DNA of 11,059 bases from Pavlovales sp. CCMP2436 (GCA_026770615.1 MU631428.1:166403-177461), one strand, 5' to 3'. Counted from the first letter of the stretch, positions 1 to 6,315 are shown. Notes: a model not told the origin generated them from the sequence alone. Numbers and translations are program-made.

Positions 1-570
1 CACCTCCCCCCCTACCCCCGCCGTCTGCGTTGGCTTCGTGACATACTACCCCCACCGCACAGGATATTATAAGTTCGCTCACAAGTGCCCGCCCCCACCC
101 CCACCCCTGCGCGCGCAGGCGTCGCGTGCCAAGATGGGTCAGCCGCGCGCGCAGCGTCTTGGGCCTCGCGAGACGGTCTCCCGGCCAGCCTCCTCGCCCG
201 CCTTTCGCGTCGGCCCTGCGACGTGAGCTGCCGCGTGCGATCAACCCTGTCGCCCCCCCTCGTTCGGCCCCGCCGCCGCGTAGGCGCTGCTCTGCGCTGA
301 GCTGGACGAGCAGAGCCCTCCGCCACTGTTGCCGAGCGAGCGCCATCCGCGCCCTCGTCCTTGCCCTGTGCGCCCTCCACAGCTGCCGCCGACCCAGCTC
401 CGCGACCGCCCTCCACGCCATCCACCGCTGCCGCTGGCCAAGCTTCCGCCATCGTCCACTGCGCCATAGCGCTCCGCAGGCCAAGTTCCCGCTGCCCTCC
501 GCGTCGCGCAGTGGGCGGGCGGCAAGCCAAGTTCTTTCAGCCTGAAAGCCGAGTTGAAATACTTGGGTTA
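1..570. other. GC-rich stretch with no supported gene
   Basis: This stretch is very C/G-rich and therefore nearly stop-free on both strands: a 172-residue minus frame (12-530) and a 139-residue plus frame (126-545) overlap each other. Both translate to Arg/Ala/Pro-rich, low-information sequence with no domain I recognise, which is what GC-rich non-coding DNA gives. At its right end a 14-bp direct repeat (TGAAATACTTGGGT) occurs at 555-568 and 576-589. I see no RNA gene or convincing promoter. Confidence 0.5.
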
Positions 571-589
571 GCGTCTGAAATACTTGGGT
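555..589. repeat. 14-bp direct repeat, period 21
   Basis: TGAAATACTTGGGT is present perfectly at 555-568 and 576-589. It sits just before the point where the OTU-type reading frame opens (in-frame TAG at 569-571), so it marks the edge between the GC-rich left flank and the C/A-rich coding region. Function unknown. Confidence 0.6.
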
Positions 590-1426
590 AACAATCTTTT
601 CCGAAACCCAGCCACCCCAAGCGATCGCCCGTCTGCCACACCAAGCCCACCGACACAGCGCCCCGCCAGACCGAATGAACAGCCACGTCACCGAGCGGCA
701 TCCCAACCCAGCGCTGGCAATCCAGCAGCCCCCACACGCAAACGCCCCGCCAGCCAAAGCCATCCAAAAGCGCCGCCACACAAAAAGGCCAACTACCCCG
801 AAAAAAACCCCGACACAAAACGCCTGCCTAGCCAGAACCTCACACGACCACCGCCATGCAAGAAAAACAGAGCAGAAAACCAGCAACCACCAGGTGACAA
901 TGGGGACGACCAAGACATCACAGCGCAACAGATGCGAGCCCCGGCCGGCAACTTAAATAGCGTGTTGGCGTCAGTAGCGCTAGCCCCAGAGCACGTGAAT
1001 GGCGACGGAAACTGCCTGATTTATGCGGCACTAAAGAGCTCAGGGCGACCAGCCAGCTGGAACGCAGCCATACAAATACGGGAGGCGGCAATCACACTAG
1101 CAATCGCCCTCCCAGTGGAGGTTAAGAAGGCCCTCAGGCTATACAGACCGGATATAGACCCGGATGACCCCATGGGGAATGACCTAGACCACAGTAAGCG
1201 ACCCAACTTTTGGCCAATAGCAGCGCAGGCAAAACACGGCCCTCCCCACTTCCCAGCAAACCAGGCTGCATGGATGTCAGACAACTTGCTCCACAGCATA
1301 GCGACAGTCATGGGAACAGACATCGCGGTGCTGAAACTAAGCAGAGACCCCGGCAAAGTGGGCGACATTATCGACCTATATTACGCATACACCCCGCACC
1401 AACCGCGGATCGGCAGTACCACATGA
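584..1426 (+). CDS. OTU-like cysteine protease domain protein, 5' end uncertain
   Basis: The frame is open from 572 to a TGA at 1424-1426. Numbering from 584, residues 1-110 are Pro/Ala/Lys/Arg-rich and likely disordered; residues about 125-275 form the domain. The motif NGDGNCLIYA (D141, C144) matches the catalytic Asp-Gly-Asn-Cys loop of OTU cysteine proteases, and H272 near the C terminus (IDLYYAYTPHQP) is a candidate catalytic His. OTU enzymes cleave ubiquitin or ubiquitin-like chains, but OTU domains are also carried by several transposon and virus families, so the substrate here is unknown. No ATG occurs in frame before M117 (position 932). The protein therefore starts there (about 164 residues, about one OTU domain) or has an upstream exon; TTAG at 568-571 could be an acceptor. 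The T-poor, C/A-rich composition differs from its neighbours and suggests mobile origin. Confidence 0.6.
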   Translation: MGNNLFRNPATPSDRPSATPSPPTQRPARPNEQPRHRAASQPSAGNPAAPTRKRPASQSHPKAPPHKKANYPEKNPDTKRLPSQNLTRPPPCKKNRAENQQPPGDNGDDQDITAQQMRAPAGNLNSVLASVALAPEHVNGDGNCLIYAALKSSGRPASWNAAIQIREAAITLAIALPVEVKKALRLYRPDIDPDDPMGNDLDHSKRPNFWPIAAQAKHGPPHFPANQAAWMSDNLLHSIATVMGTDIAVLKLSRDPGKVGDIIDLYYAYTPHQPRIGSTT

Positions 1427-1578
1427 ATACACCGAACTACTGCAGGAGGCACAGAGTACGGCAGAATAAGACCCTCGGTAAATTGCTCATGGCATCGCGC
1501 AGCGGGCAAGGCAGACAAATATGCGTAATCACCATCGACGCCAACATGACACACTTCGAGGCGACTCGAGAAATTTAG
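1423..1578 (+). CDS. Small frame overlapping the OTU stop codon (ATGA)
   Basis: An ATG at 1423-1425 overlaps the TGA of the OTU frame (ATGA) and opens a 51-codon frame to 1578. I recognise no domain. A third frame also looks coding over a short distance just past the stop (containing AVPHEYTELLQEAQ, about 1415-1460). It is therefore unclear whether this is a true second cistron, a frameshifted continuation of the OTU protein, or chance. Nothing else supports translation. Confidence 0.2.
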   Translation: MNTPNYCRRHRVRQNKTLGKLLMASRSGQGRQICVITIDANMTHFEATREI

Positions 1579-1597
1579 TAGAACAACTGACAAGCAA

Positions 1598-1628
1598 GGA
1601 GAGGGTAGGGGAGGAGGGGGAGGGGGGA
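1598..1628 (+). other. Purine tract abutting the LTR (polypurine-tract-like on plus strand)
   Basis: An almost pure A/G run (with GGGGAGGAGGGGGAGGGGGG) ends directly at the TGTGGGATGG terminus of the LTR. In position it looks like a polypurine tract for an LTR read in the plus direction. It could also form a G-quadruplex. The LTR is better assigned to the minus-strand copia element, so this may be coincidental flanking sequence. Confidence 0.4.
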
Positions 1629-1822
1629 TGTGGGATGGCGCAGAAGTTCACTTTCTCTGTTTGTATTATGTGCTGTAGGTGCGGTGCGTGCGCAGGCGAG
1701 CCGCATTTCGAGACGAGCGAGGTGCAGCAGAGGTTGATCAGCGCGCAAGTCGAGTGCCGTCGACAGTCGTGTGCCTGATCAGTCTTAGCGGGGATGACGG
1801 TAACCGGGGGCTCGGGAGCTGG

Positions 1823-1840
1823 TCCCAGTTTTAACTGGGA
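1823..1840. other. Perfect 8-bp hairpin in LTR
   Basis: TCCCAGTT and AACTGGGA are separated by only TT. In the minus-strand LTR transcript this lies downstream of the AATAAA. It may be a structural element of R/U5; no function is demonstrated. Confidence 0.5.
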
Positions 1841-1911
1841 GATCGCGAACGGGACCGGACGTTTTTATTGATATTTACACACAGTGCAGTGTGCCTGGGC
1901 ATGTGAGCGAT

Positions 1912-1957
1912 ATGGCCTATGTATATGCGTAATGCATTCGGCATATACAATGGCCAT
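1912..1957. other. 17-bp inverted repeat in LTR U3
   Basis: Arms 1912-1928 and 1941-1957 match at 15 of 17 positions around a 12-nt spacer that contains the palindrome ATGCAT. The arms include GCATATACA/TGTATATGC. It sits in the first 60 bp of U3 on the minus strand, where LTR enhancers and promoters lie, so dimeric factor binding or cruciform formation is plausible but inferred. Confidence 0.55.
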
Positions 1958-1970
1958 ACCGCCAACAACC

Positions 1971-2018
1971 CCCCCCTTGTCATCAGTGCAGGTTCCCCCC
2001 TTGTCATCAGTGCATGTT
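1971..2018 (-). repeat. 24-bp tandem duplication carrying the polypurine tract
   Basis: Two 24-bp units (1971-1994 and 1995-2018) match at 23 of 24 positions. On the minus strand each ends in ATGACAAGGGGGG, so the polypurine tract that primes plus-strand DNA synthesis is present twice. The copy at 1969-1976 directly abuts the LTR and is the one correctly placed for priming. Confidence 0.7.
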
Positions 2019-2086
2019 GTTGCCCTGCATGATGACGTCGGTGTGCCCACCGAGCGTGGCCCACGTCTGAGCTGCGCGGTGGAGGC

Positions 2087-2246
2087 GACTTGACTTGGAC
2101 TCGCGACGCGACGGCTCGGCGCCTCGGCGCGACGACTTGACTTGAACTCACGACGCGACGGCTCGGCGGCTGGACGCGACGACTTGACTTGAACTTGCGA
2201 CGCAACGGCTCGGCGGCTCGACGCGACGACTTGACTTGAACTGCGG
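2087..2246. repeat. 47-bp minisatellite, about 3.4 units
   Basis: The core GACTTGACTT recurs at 2087, 2134, 2181 and 2228, exactly 47 bp apart, followed in each full unit by a GACGCGACGGCTCGGCG-type segment with few substitutions. The array lies in the copia 3' untranslated region and ends 4 bp from the pol stop codon. A duplicated copy of the pol 3' end flanks it on the other side (2016-2047 resembles 2260-2291). Confidence 0.8.
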
Positions 2247-2250
2247 CGTG

Positions 2251-3894
2251 TCAGAACGGGTTGATGCCCTGCATGATGGCGTCGACGTGCCTGCGGAACG
2301 TTGCCGTGGTGGTCGCCTTGGTCATGATGTCGGCGAGGTTGAGATCGGTGTGGATCTTTTTGATCTGGATCACGCCGTTCTCCTGCGCGCCGCGGATGTA
2401 GTGGTACTTCACATCAATGTGCTTGGTGCGCTTGTGATGAACCGGGTTCTCGACAAGATGTATCGCCCCCTCGTTGTCCTCGTGCAGGATGGTCGGGCCG
2501 GGCTCCGGGCTGCGGATGAACGAGGCGAGCTCGCGCAGGTAAGAGAGCTCGCGCGCTGCGTCCGAGGCTGCCACGTACGCTGCCTCACAGGTGGAAAGCG
2601 CAATGACGGACTGCAAGCTGCTCTGCCACGACACTGGCGCACCGTTGAACATCACGATGTAACCGCTTGTTGATCTGCGCCCCTCCGTGTCGGCGCCCAA
2701 GTCGGAGTCCGTGTACGCGACCAGACCGGGGTGCTGGGAGTCCTTGCCGAACTTGAAGAGGATTCCCTGGTCCTTGGAGCCCTGCAGGTAGTGGAAGACT
2801 CGACAGGCCGCGACGTGATCGCGCACACGCGGCTTGTTCATGCGTCGTGCCAACATGCCGACGGAGTGAGCGAGATCAGGTCGGAACGTCGTCACACAGA
2901 AGAGAAGCGCGCCCGTAATCTCCTGGTAGTGCTTGATCCCCTGGCGGTTGAGCATGGTGTCGTCCGAGTCCCCAGCGGGCACGAAGAGGCTGGACTCGAA
3001 CCCTGGCGGCAGCTCCGGGAAAACGTTATCCTCGTCCAGCTGCGAGTTCAAATAGGCGTCCTTCACGTCGCCGACTTGCAGCACATCTCGCACAGAGAAC
3101 ACAGCAACCTGCGGGTCGGCACACGCACGCACACGGTCACCGTGGATTCTTGCGCCGACTGCGATCAGCATGCGGATCTGCTCGCCACGGACTGTCGGCG
3201 AGAACGTCTCCTGGTAATCGACCCCGGCCTGCTGCATGTTGCCCCAGAGGACTGTGCGTGCCTTGAAGCGCGTCACCTCGTTGTTGTTGCACGAGCGAGT
3301 AAGACCAACGACAAGGGAGCACCTTCTTCTTGATCGGCACCACGAGGACTTGGAATGTTCCCATGTCAGCGTGCATCTTGGAGTGCTCGTCCATTGCTCG
3401 TTGCTAGTCAGCAGCGTGCTCCGAGCGTAGAGCCTGCTTGTAGGACTTGGAGATGGATGTAGGTCGCCCACCTTGGAATCAGGTGTTGCCCAGTCGGGCG
3501 TTTGCGCGACGTTGCGGCTCGGCGACTGCGGCGGCGGCGGCGGCGACATGATTGGCGACGGCGACGCAACGGAGCGGCTTGGCGGCGGCGGCATCGGCGG
3601 CAGAACTGGCGGCGGCGGTGGCGACGCGACGGAGCGGCTCGGCGCCGGCGGCAGCGGCGGCAGAACTGGCGGCAGCGGCGGCGACGCGACGGCGCGGCTT
3701 GGCGGCGGCGGCAGCGGCGGCAGAACTGGCGGGGGCGGCGGCAACGCGACGGAGCGGCTTGGCGGCGGCGGCAGCGGCGGCAGAACTAGCGGTCTTGCTC
3801 CGCGACGCCCGATCGCGCCTCTGCAAGTCGTGGTGAAGCGCAAGCGGCTACGCGCCAGCTGGCCGAAGGATGTCCGCGAACTCGTTCTCGCCAC
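2251..3894 (-). CDS. Ty1/copia pol remnant: RT (palm-deleted) plus RNase H
   Basis: This is a 547-residue open frame. Residues 35-114 are the proline-rich 20-residue repeats. RT similarity starts near NEVTRFKARTV (205-215), continues through GVDYQETFSPTVRGEQIRML and carries the first RT Asp in QVGDVKDAYLN (274-283), then PPGFE (296-300). The next about 100-150 residues of a normal copia RT, including the YxDD catalytic motif, are missing: the sequence jumps in frame to YQEITGALLF (323-332) and FRPDLAHSVGMLARRMNKP. RNase H is well preserved, with YTDSD (394-398), STCEAAY (434-440), HEDNEGAIHL (471-480), KRTKHIDVKYHYIRG and LADIMTK (520-526). The true N-terminal RT segment (DMGTFQVLVVPIKKK, LPCRWSY) is in another frame at about 3300-3394, so a frameshift lies near 3300. 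RNase H could still fold; the polymerase could not work. Confidence 0.85.
   Translation of the reverse strand: MARTSSRTSFGQLARSRLRFTTTCRGAIGRRGARPLVLPPLPPPPSRSVALPPPPPVLPPLPPPPSRAVASPPLPPVLPPLPPAPSRSVASPPPPPVLPPMPPPPSRSVASPSPIMSPPPPPQSPSRNVAQTPDWATPDSKVGDLHPSPSPTSRLYARSTLLTSNEQWTSTPRCTLTWEHSKSSWCRSRRRCSLVVGLTRSCNNNEVTRFKARTVLWGNMQQAGVDYQETFSPTVRGEQIRMLIAVGARIHGDRVRACADPQVAVFSVRDVLQVGDVKDAYLNSQLDEDNVFPELPPGFESSLFVPAGDSDDTMLNRQGIKHYQEITGALLFCVTTFRPDLAHSVGMLARRMNKPRVRDHVAACRVFHYLQGSKDQGILFKFGKDSQHPGLVAYTDSDLGADTEGRRSTSGYIVMFNGAPVSWQSSLQSVIALSTCEAAYVAASDAARELSYLRELASFIRSPEPGPTILHEDNEGAIHLVENPVHHKRTKHIDVKYHYIRGAQENGVIQIKKIHTDLNLADIMTKATTTATFRRHVDAIMQGINPF
3137..3394 (-). pseudogene. RT N-terminal segment in shifted frame
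   Basis: The first about 35 residues of this minus-strand frame (MDEHSKMHADMGTFQVLVVP, then KKKVLPCRWSY) fit the start of the copia RT domain, where a Gly-Thr-Trp/Phe segment is followed by a basic stretch and a Trp-Val/Ser-Tyr/Phe motif. After about 3300 the frame loses similarity, and the RT continues in the frame of the 2251-3894 entry (CNNNEVTRFKAR). This locates a frameshift between the two parts. Only 3300-3394 is meaningful here. Confidence 0.6.
3541..3790. repeat. 60-bp minisatellite coding a 20-residue Pro-rich repeat
   Basis: Units start at 3601, 3661, 3721 and 3781 with CAGAACTGGC (CAGAACTAGC in the last). A diverged unit precedes them from 3541. The period is exactly 60 bp, so the minus-strand frame is kept and each unit encodes a VLPPLPPPPSRSVASPPPPP-type block, about four to five copies. 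It lies in the linker between integrase and RT. Because 60 is divisible by 3, copy number can change without breaking the frame. Confidence 0.85.
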
Positions 3895-4192
3895 CCGACT
3901 CGCCAGGCTCAGACAAGTCGGAGAGGAAAGACTCGGGCTCGATCTGCTCGGGCTGGAACGGCGAGTGCCCCCCCTCGACTAGCGGACGCTCGTTCACTTG
4001 AACGTGGCGAGAGAGCGCAAGTCGCCCGTCATCGAGAAGCACAATCCAGCCCAGCAGGTAACGATAGGTACGGTCAAATTGGCACCCCATCCTCACCCCT
4101 CCCCAGTACCCTCCCACGTGCTGAGTGAAAGGCAAATTTACCTTTTGGCTTGATCCCCTCGCCGAGCAAGAGGACCCGACACGGCGCTCCAA
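3848..4192 (-). pseudogene. Integrase C-terminal tail in shifted frame
   Basis: From about residue 40 of this frame, DRTYRYLLGWIVLLDDGRLA and SRHVQVNERPLVEGG match the C-terminal part of copia integrases, where the modified-residue/SRxVxFxE-like segment ends the domain. The rest (FQPEQIEPESFLSDLSEPGE) is an acidic linker. The core integrase frame stops at 4074, so a frameshift near 4075-4135 separates core and tail. The proline-rich frame takes over at about 3890, which requires another frame change. Confidence 0.55.
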
Positions 4193-4559
4193 AGATCACG
4201 GAGTGCTTGCAGCTCGGCCGGCGCCCAAAGAATAGCTCGAACGGCGACACGTAGCGCACGGCGCCCGTCGTCGAGTCGACGACGCGTCTCGAAGCTAGAC
4301 GATTGCGCGCTGCCACTGCATGCCTGAATGCCCAATGCCAGCGTCGAAAGCTCAAGCTGGAGATGGCGAGCCTTGCGCGCACGTCTGGCCCAAGCGTGCC
4401 GAAGCTCCGCTCGGCCACGCCGTTGCTCGCCGGCGTGTCAGGGTAGGACGTCATGTTGCCCGCGAGCCCAAACTCTAAGAGCACCTTGCCAAAAGCGTCC
4501 GAGTTCGTGGGCGTGCCTCCGTCGGTATGAACGTACCAACGGAATCCGTTGCCGAGCAA
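4074..4559 (-). pseudogene. Ty1/copia integrase core, second half
   Basis: This 161-residue minus-strand frame carries the second catalytic Asp (YVHTDGGTPTNSDAF, D13) and the catalytic Glu (ASNGVAERSFGTL, E50) of the DDE integrase, about 36 residues apart. It then has RRWHWAFRHAVAARN (the Trp/Ala/Asn helix of copia integrases) and SPFELFFGRRPSCKH with IFGAPC, the usual 'TP-E-G-KP---FG' region. It starts abruptly at 4559-4560, precisely where a 45-bp inverted repeat begins, so the first half of the core is missing here. A related first-half fragment is at 6600-6755 on the same strand. Integrase inserts the reverse-transcribed cDNA into the genome; this copy is incomplete. Confidence 0.8.
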
Positions 4560-4560
4560 T

Positions 4561-4605
4561 GCTATGGCTCAGGTCACCCCCTGTCAGAGGACGACCATCC
4601 TGAGC
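4561..4605 (+). repeat. Left inverted repeat
   Basis: 45 bp beginning GCTATGGCT. It pairs with 6544-6599 in inverted orientation. An ATG at 4564-4566 in the repeat opens a plus-strand frame running inward to 5085. Confidence 0.65.
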
Positions 4606-5329
4606 GCTTCGCCGAAGACAACAACATTAATGGCGAGCCCACACGGCGCGGCGGCGGCCGAACAGGCTGCACCGCGCTCGGGGCTCGCTGACACGGCGAG
4701 CTGCCCCGGCGAGGCCGCGGCCGACTGCGCGATTGCGCGTCTGGCCGCCGGCCGCGCTCGGCAGCTCGCCGAGGCCTGCGAGCAGGCCGAGCAGTTGAGG
4801 GACGGGATGCGTGACAGGGGCCCCAGGCGAGGTGCTCACGGCGCAGTTCTACGACCACTGGGATGTTCACCTGGTATCCTTCACCTTCACTCGAGGCGAG
4901 GTGGGAGCCCTACAGGGCGCCGCGACGCGACCGACCGGTCGCGACCGCGACGCCCCACAAGATCGCCCGCTGCTTGCAAAGGCCGCGGTCCCCGACGGCT
5001 GCAAGGGCGCGGGCGCGCGCTCATCGCCGTCGGTGTGGATCTTGGAGAAGAGGCTCAGCAACTGGAGGAAGAAGCACAGTGCTGACGGCACGATGCGGCC
5101 GGGGGCGGGGGGGTGCGTGGCGGCTCGGACCACCAAGCGCTGCGCTGGCTTGCCGGCGCGGCTGGCGGCGTCCGACGCCCCGCGCTCGAGCTCGTGGCCG
5201 CTGCACCGAAAGCATCCTCCAGTGCTTCAGATCAACCCGCACTGCACATTATGCCGCGCTAGGGGACGGCCGCCGCGACGGCGCCCGACTCCTCCGCCGG
5301 CATTCGCGTTCAGGACAAGGACTCGGTGA
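4564..5329 (+). pseudogene. Decayed coding region of unknown function
   Basis: From ATG 4564 (inside the inverted repeat) one frame reads MAQVTPCQRTTILSASPKTT and then an Ala/Gln/Arg-rich helical-looking stretch (IARLAAGRARQLAEACEQAE) to about 4805. Coding character then moves to the frame starting near 4811: GEVLTAQFYDHWDVHLVSFT, later LLAKAAVPDGCKGAG and SPSVWILEKRLSNWRKKHS, ending at a TGA at 5327-5329. I recognise no family. The switch of frame near 4805 suggests a frameshifted gene; high GC makes spurious long frames likely, so confidence is low. A third short piece follows at 5290-5523. Confidence 0.3.
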
Positions 5330-5523
5330 TGGAGGTGGACGACGTGCCCAACTTCACCGCAACGTGCTCGTTTGGCGTTCCGTCGGTAAAGACGTACCGG
5401 CGGCCTGGGGGAACGGCTGCCGCGAAGGTGCCTGGCCCCTCCCCCAGCACCCGCCCCTCATGGGCGGAAGTACGGAAGGGAGCTGGAGTCGGCCACGTCG
5501 CGAGGCGTGGTCGCGCGCTATAG
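5281..5523 (+). pseudogene. Short coding-like fragment, unknown
   Basis: A plus frame open across this span reads APDSSAGIRVQDKDSVMEVD, then DVPNFTATCSFGVPSVKTYR, and stops at 5521-5523. The non-repetitive, hydrophobic-patterned residues look more like protein than GC-rich noise. It may continue the decayed region to its left after another frameshift. No family recognised. Confidence 0.25.
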
Positions 5524-5639
5524 GCGCAACGCCGCGTTGCAAAACGCGGAAGGGGGGCACTTGCAAAAATGCCTCCCGCCCGTCCCTCTTCGCGGAGGGA
5601 TATTCAGCGGTGGGGACGGTATCCGTGTGATCTGCTAAT

Positions 5640-5760
5640 GTCCCTTGATCCGAGTGCTTCTCAACGCTTGGGTCCGGTGGAGACCTGTCAGGTGACGGAC
5701 GTTAATCTAGATATTTACACACAACAAAATGTGGTCAGTACATATTTAAATATATGTCCC
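5640..5760 (-). repeat. LTR-like fragment
   Basis: Bases 5696-5723 match LTR bases 1856-1883 at 24 of 28 positions (CGGACGTT, six variable bases, then GATATTTACACACA), in the same orientation. In both places TGTG follows six bases later, and an inverted repeat lies further right (ACATAT/ATATGT at about 5739-5756 here, the 17-bp arms in the LTR). No TG/CA termini are recognisable. It is probably a decayed LTR of a related element nested between the two inverted repeats, or the conserved R/U3 part only. Confidence 0.4.
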
Positions 5761-5843
5761 TGCAGTAGATTCGTATCTAACTTTTTATAAAAATGGTCGC
5801 CCTATAACTAACCTGCTTCTTAAAATTACATACGAAAAATTCA

Positions 5844-6230
5844 AAATGTATCGAGGCCAAGCTCAACACCGTCAAGCCGATCCGCGGGATCGTCATCGGC
5901 GCTTTCGGTGAGGTCAGCGCCGATACGCACTCGCTCGTCAAAGAAATCGCGGCGCAGGGAGGCCGCAAGATGTACGCGCTGATGGGCGTGAGTCAGATGG
6001 AGGCGGCCGCGCGCATCAAGAAGCAACTCATCGACACGATCGGTACGATCGCGGCACGCGGCCATGCGCAGCTGCTGCTCGCGCGCTTGAGCGCGCTGGC
6101 CCCGATCGCTGCCCAGCGTGGGAACACGACAAACAGCAACCAGCAGATCTCCCTAAACGCCCTTGCCCGGGCACACTACCGGAGATCCATCGGCACGCGC
6201 GGTGGCGCCCAAGCCAGCGCAGCCGACTAA
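5844..6230 (+). pseudogene. C-terminal coding fragment of unknown, possibly retroelement-related, protein
   Basis: The frame becomes coding-like abruptly at about 5844, where AT-rich DNA changes to GC-rich: CIEAKLNTVKPIRGIVIGAF, then GEVSADTHSLVKEIAAQGGR, a Met/Ala-rich amphipathic stretch (ARIKKQLIDTIGTIAARGHA) and a TAA at 6228-6230. The in-frame stop at 5805-5807 and the compositional edge show the 5' end is cut off. The 'GAFGE...H.LV..IA' pattern vaguely resembles the region that follows reverse transcriptase in some protist retroelements, but this is memory-level similarity and not a family call. The stop is followed 45 bp later by a 41-bp sequence that also follows the transposase gene at 10351. 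Confidence 0.4.
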
Positions 6231-6274
6231 GGCACGCAGCAGGCAATGGGCGACGCAGCGCTCAGACCAGCAAA

Positions 6275-6315
6275 ACATTCAGAACAGTCAGACGCTAGCT
6301 TGAATCCATATCAGT
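6275..6315 (+). repeat. 41-bp dispersed repeat, copy 1
   Basis: Begins ACATTCAGAACAGTCAGACG and includes AGCTTGAATCC. It matches 10351-10391 at 38 of 41 positions in the same orientation. It starts 45 bp after the stop of the 5844-6230 frame. AT-rich DNA follows directly. It may be the conserved 3' end of a mobile element or a shared 3'-UTR element. Confidence 0.85.

Larger units (their letters stand above)
1629..1967 (-). repeat. Long terminal repeat of Ty1/copia element (3' LTR)
   Basis: Read on the minus strand, the segment begins TGTTGGCGGTATGG at 1967 and ends CATCCCACA at 1629, giving 339 bp with the standard TG...CA ends and imperfect terminal inverted hexamers (TGTTGG/CCCACA). A G-rich polypurine tract lies immediately upstream at 1968-1976, and the pol frame ends 284 bp further upstream. 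Inside are a 17-bp inverted repeat (1912-1928/1941-1957), a minus-strand AATAAA (1864-1869) that could be the R-region polyadenylation signal, and a hairpin (1823-1840). No complete 5' LTR partner is in the window, so identity of paired LTRs cannot be used to confirm it. Confidence 0.7.
1629..4560 (-). mobile_element. Degenerate Ty1/copia LTR retrotransposon, 3' part
   Basis: In minus-strand order the element shows the second half of the integrase core (4559-4074), an integrase C-terminal tail in a shifted frame (about 4192-3848), a proline-rich repeat linker, RT and RNase H (to 2251), a minisatellite, a polypurine tract and an LTR. The integrase-RT-RNase H order is the copia order, not that of Gypsy elements. 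Gag, protease, the first catalytic Asp of integrase and the 5' LTR are not found. Frameshifts and a large RT deletion mean it cannot be autonomous. A further integrase piece lies at 6600-6755 on the same strand, separated by an inverted-repeat-bounded segment. Confidence 0.8.

Noticed and set aside
12..545. Two long overlapping frames on opposite strands (172 and 139 residues)
   Set aside because: Low-complexity Arg/Ala/Pro translations from GC-rich DNA, with no motif; stop codons are simply rare at this composition.
2985..3010. tRNA T-loop-like CTCGAACCC
   Set aside because: No acceptor stem or anticodon arm around it; it is part of the RT coding sequence.
2236..3333. Plus-strand frames of 145 and 200 residues opposite pol
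   Set aside because: They mirror the minus-strand RT/RNase H, whose motifs are unambiguous; the plus frames are shadows.
3473..3982. Gly-rich plus-strand protein over the 60-bp array
   Set aside because: A 60-bp array keeps all six frames open; only the minus-strand Pro-rich frame is continuous with RT.
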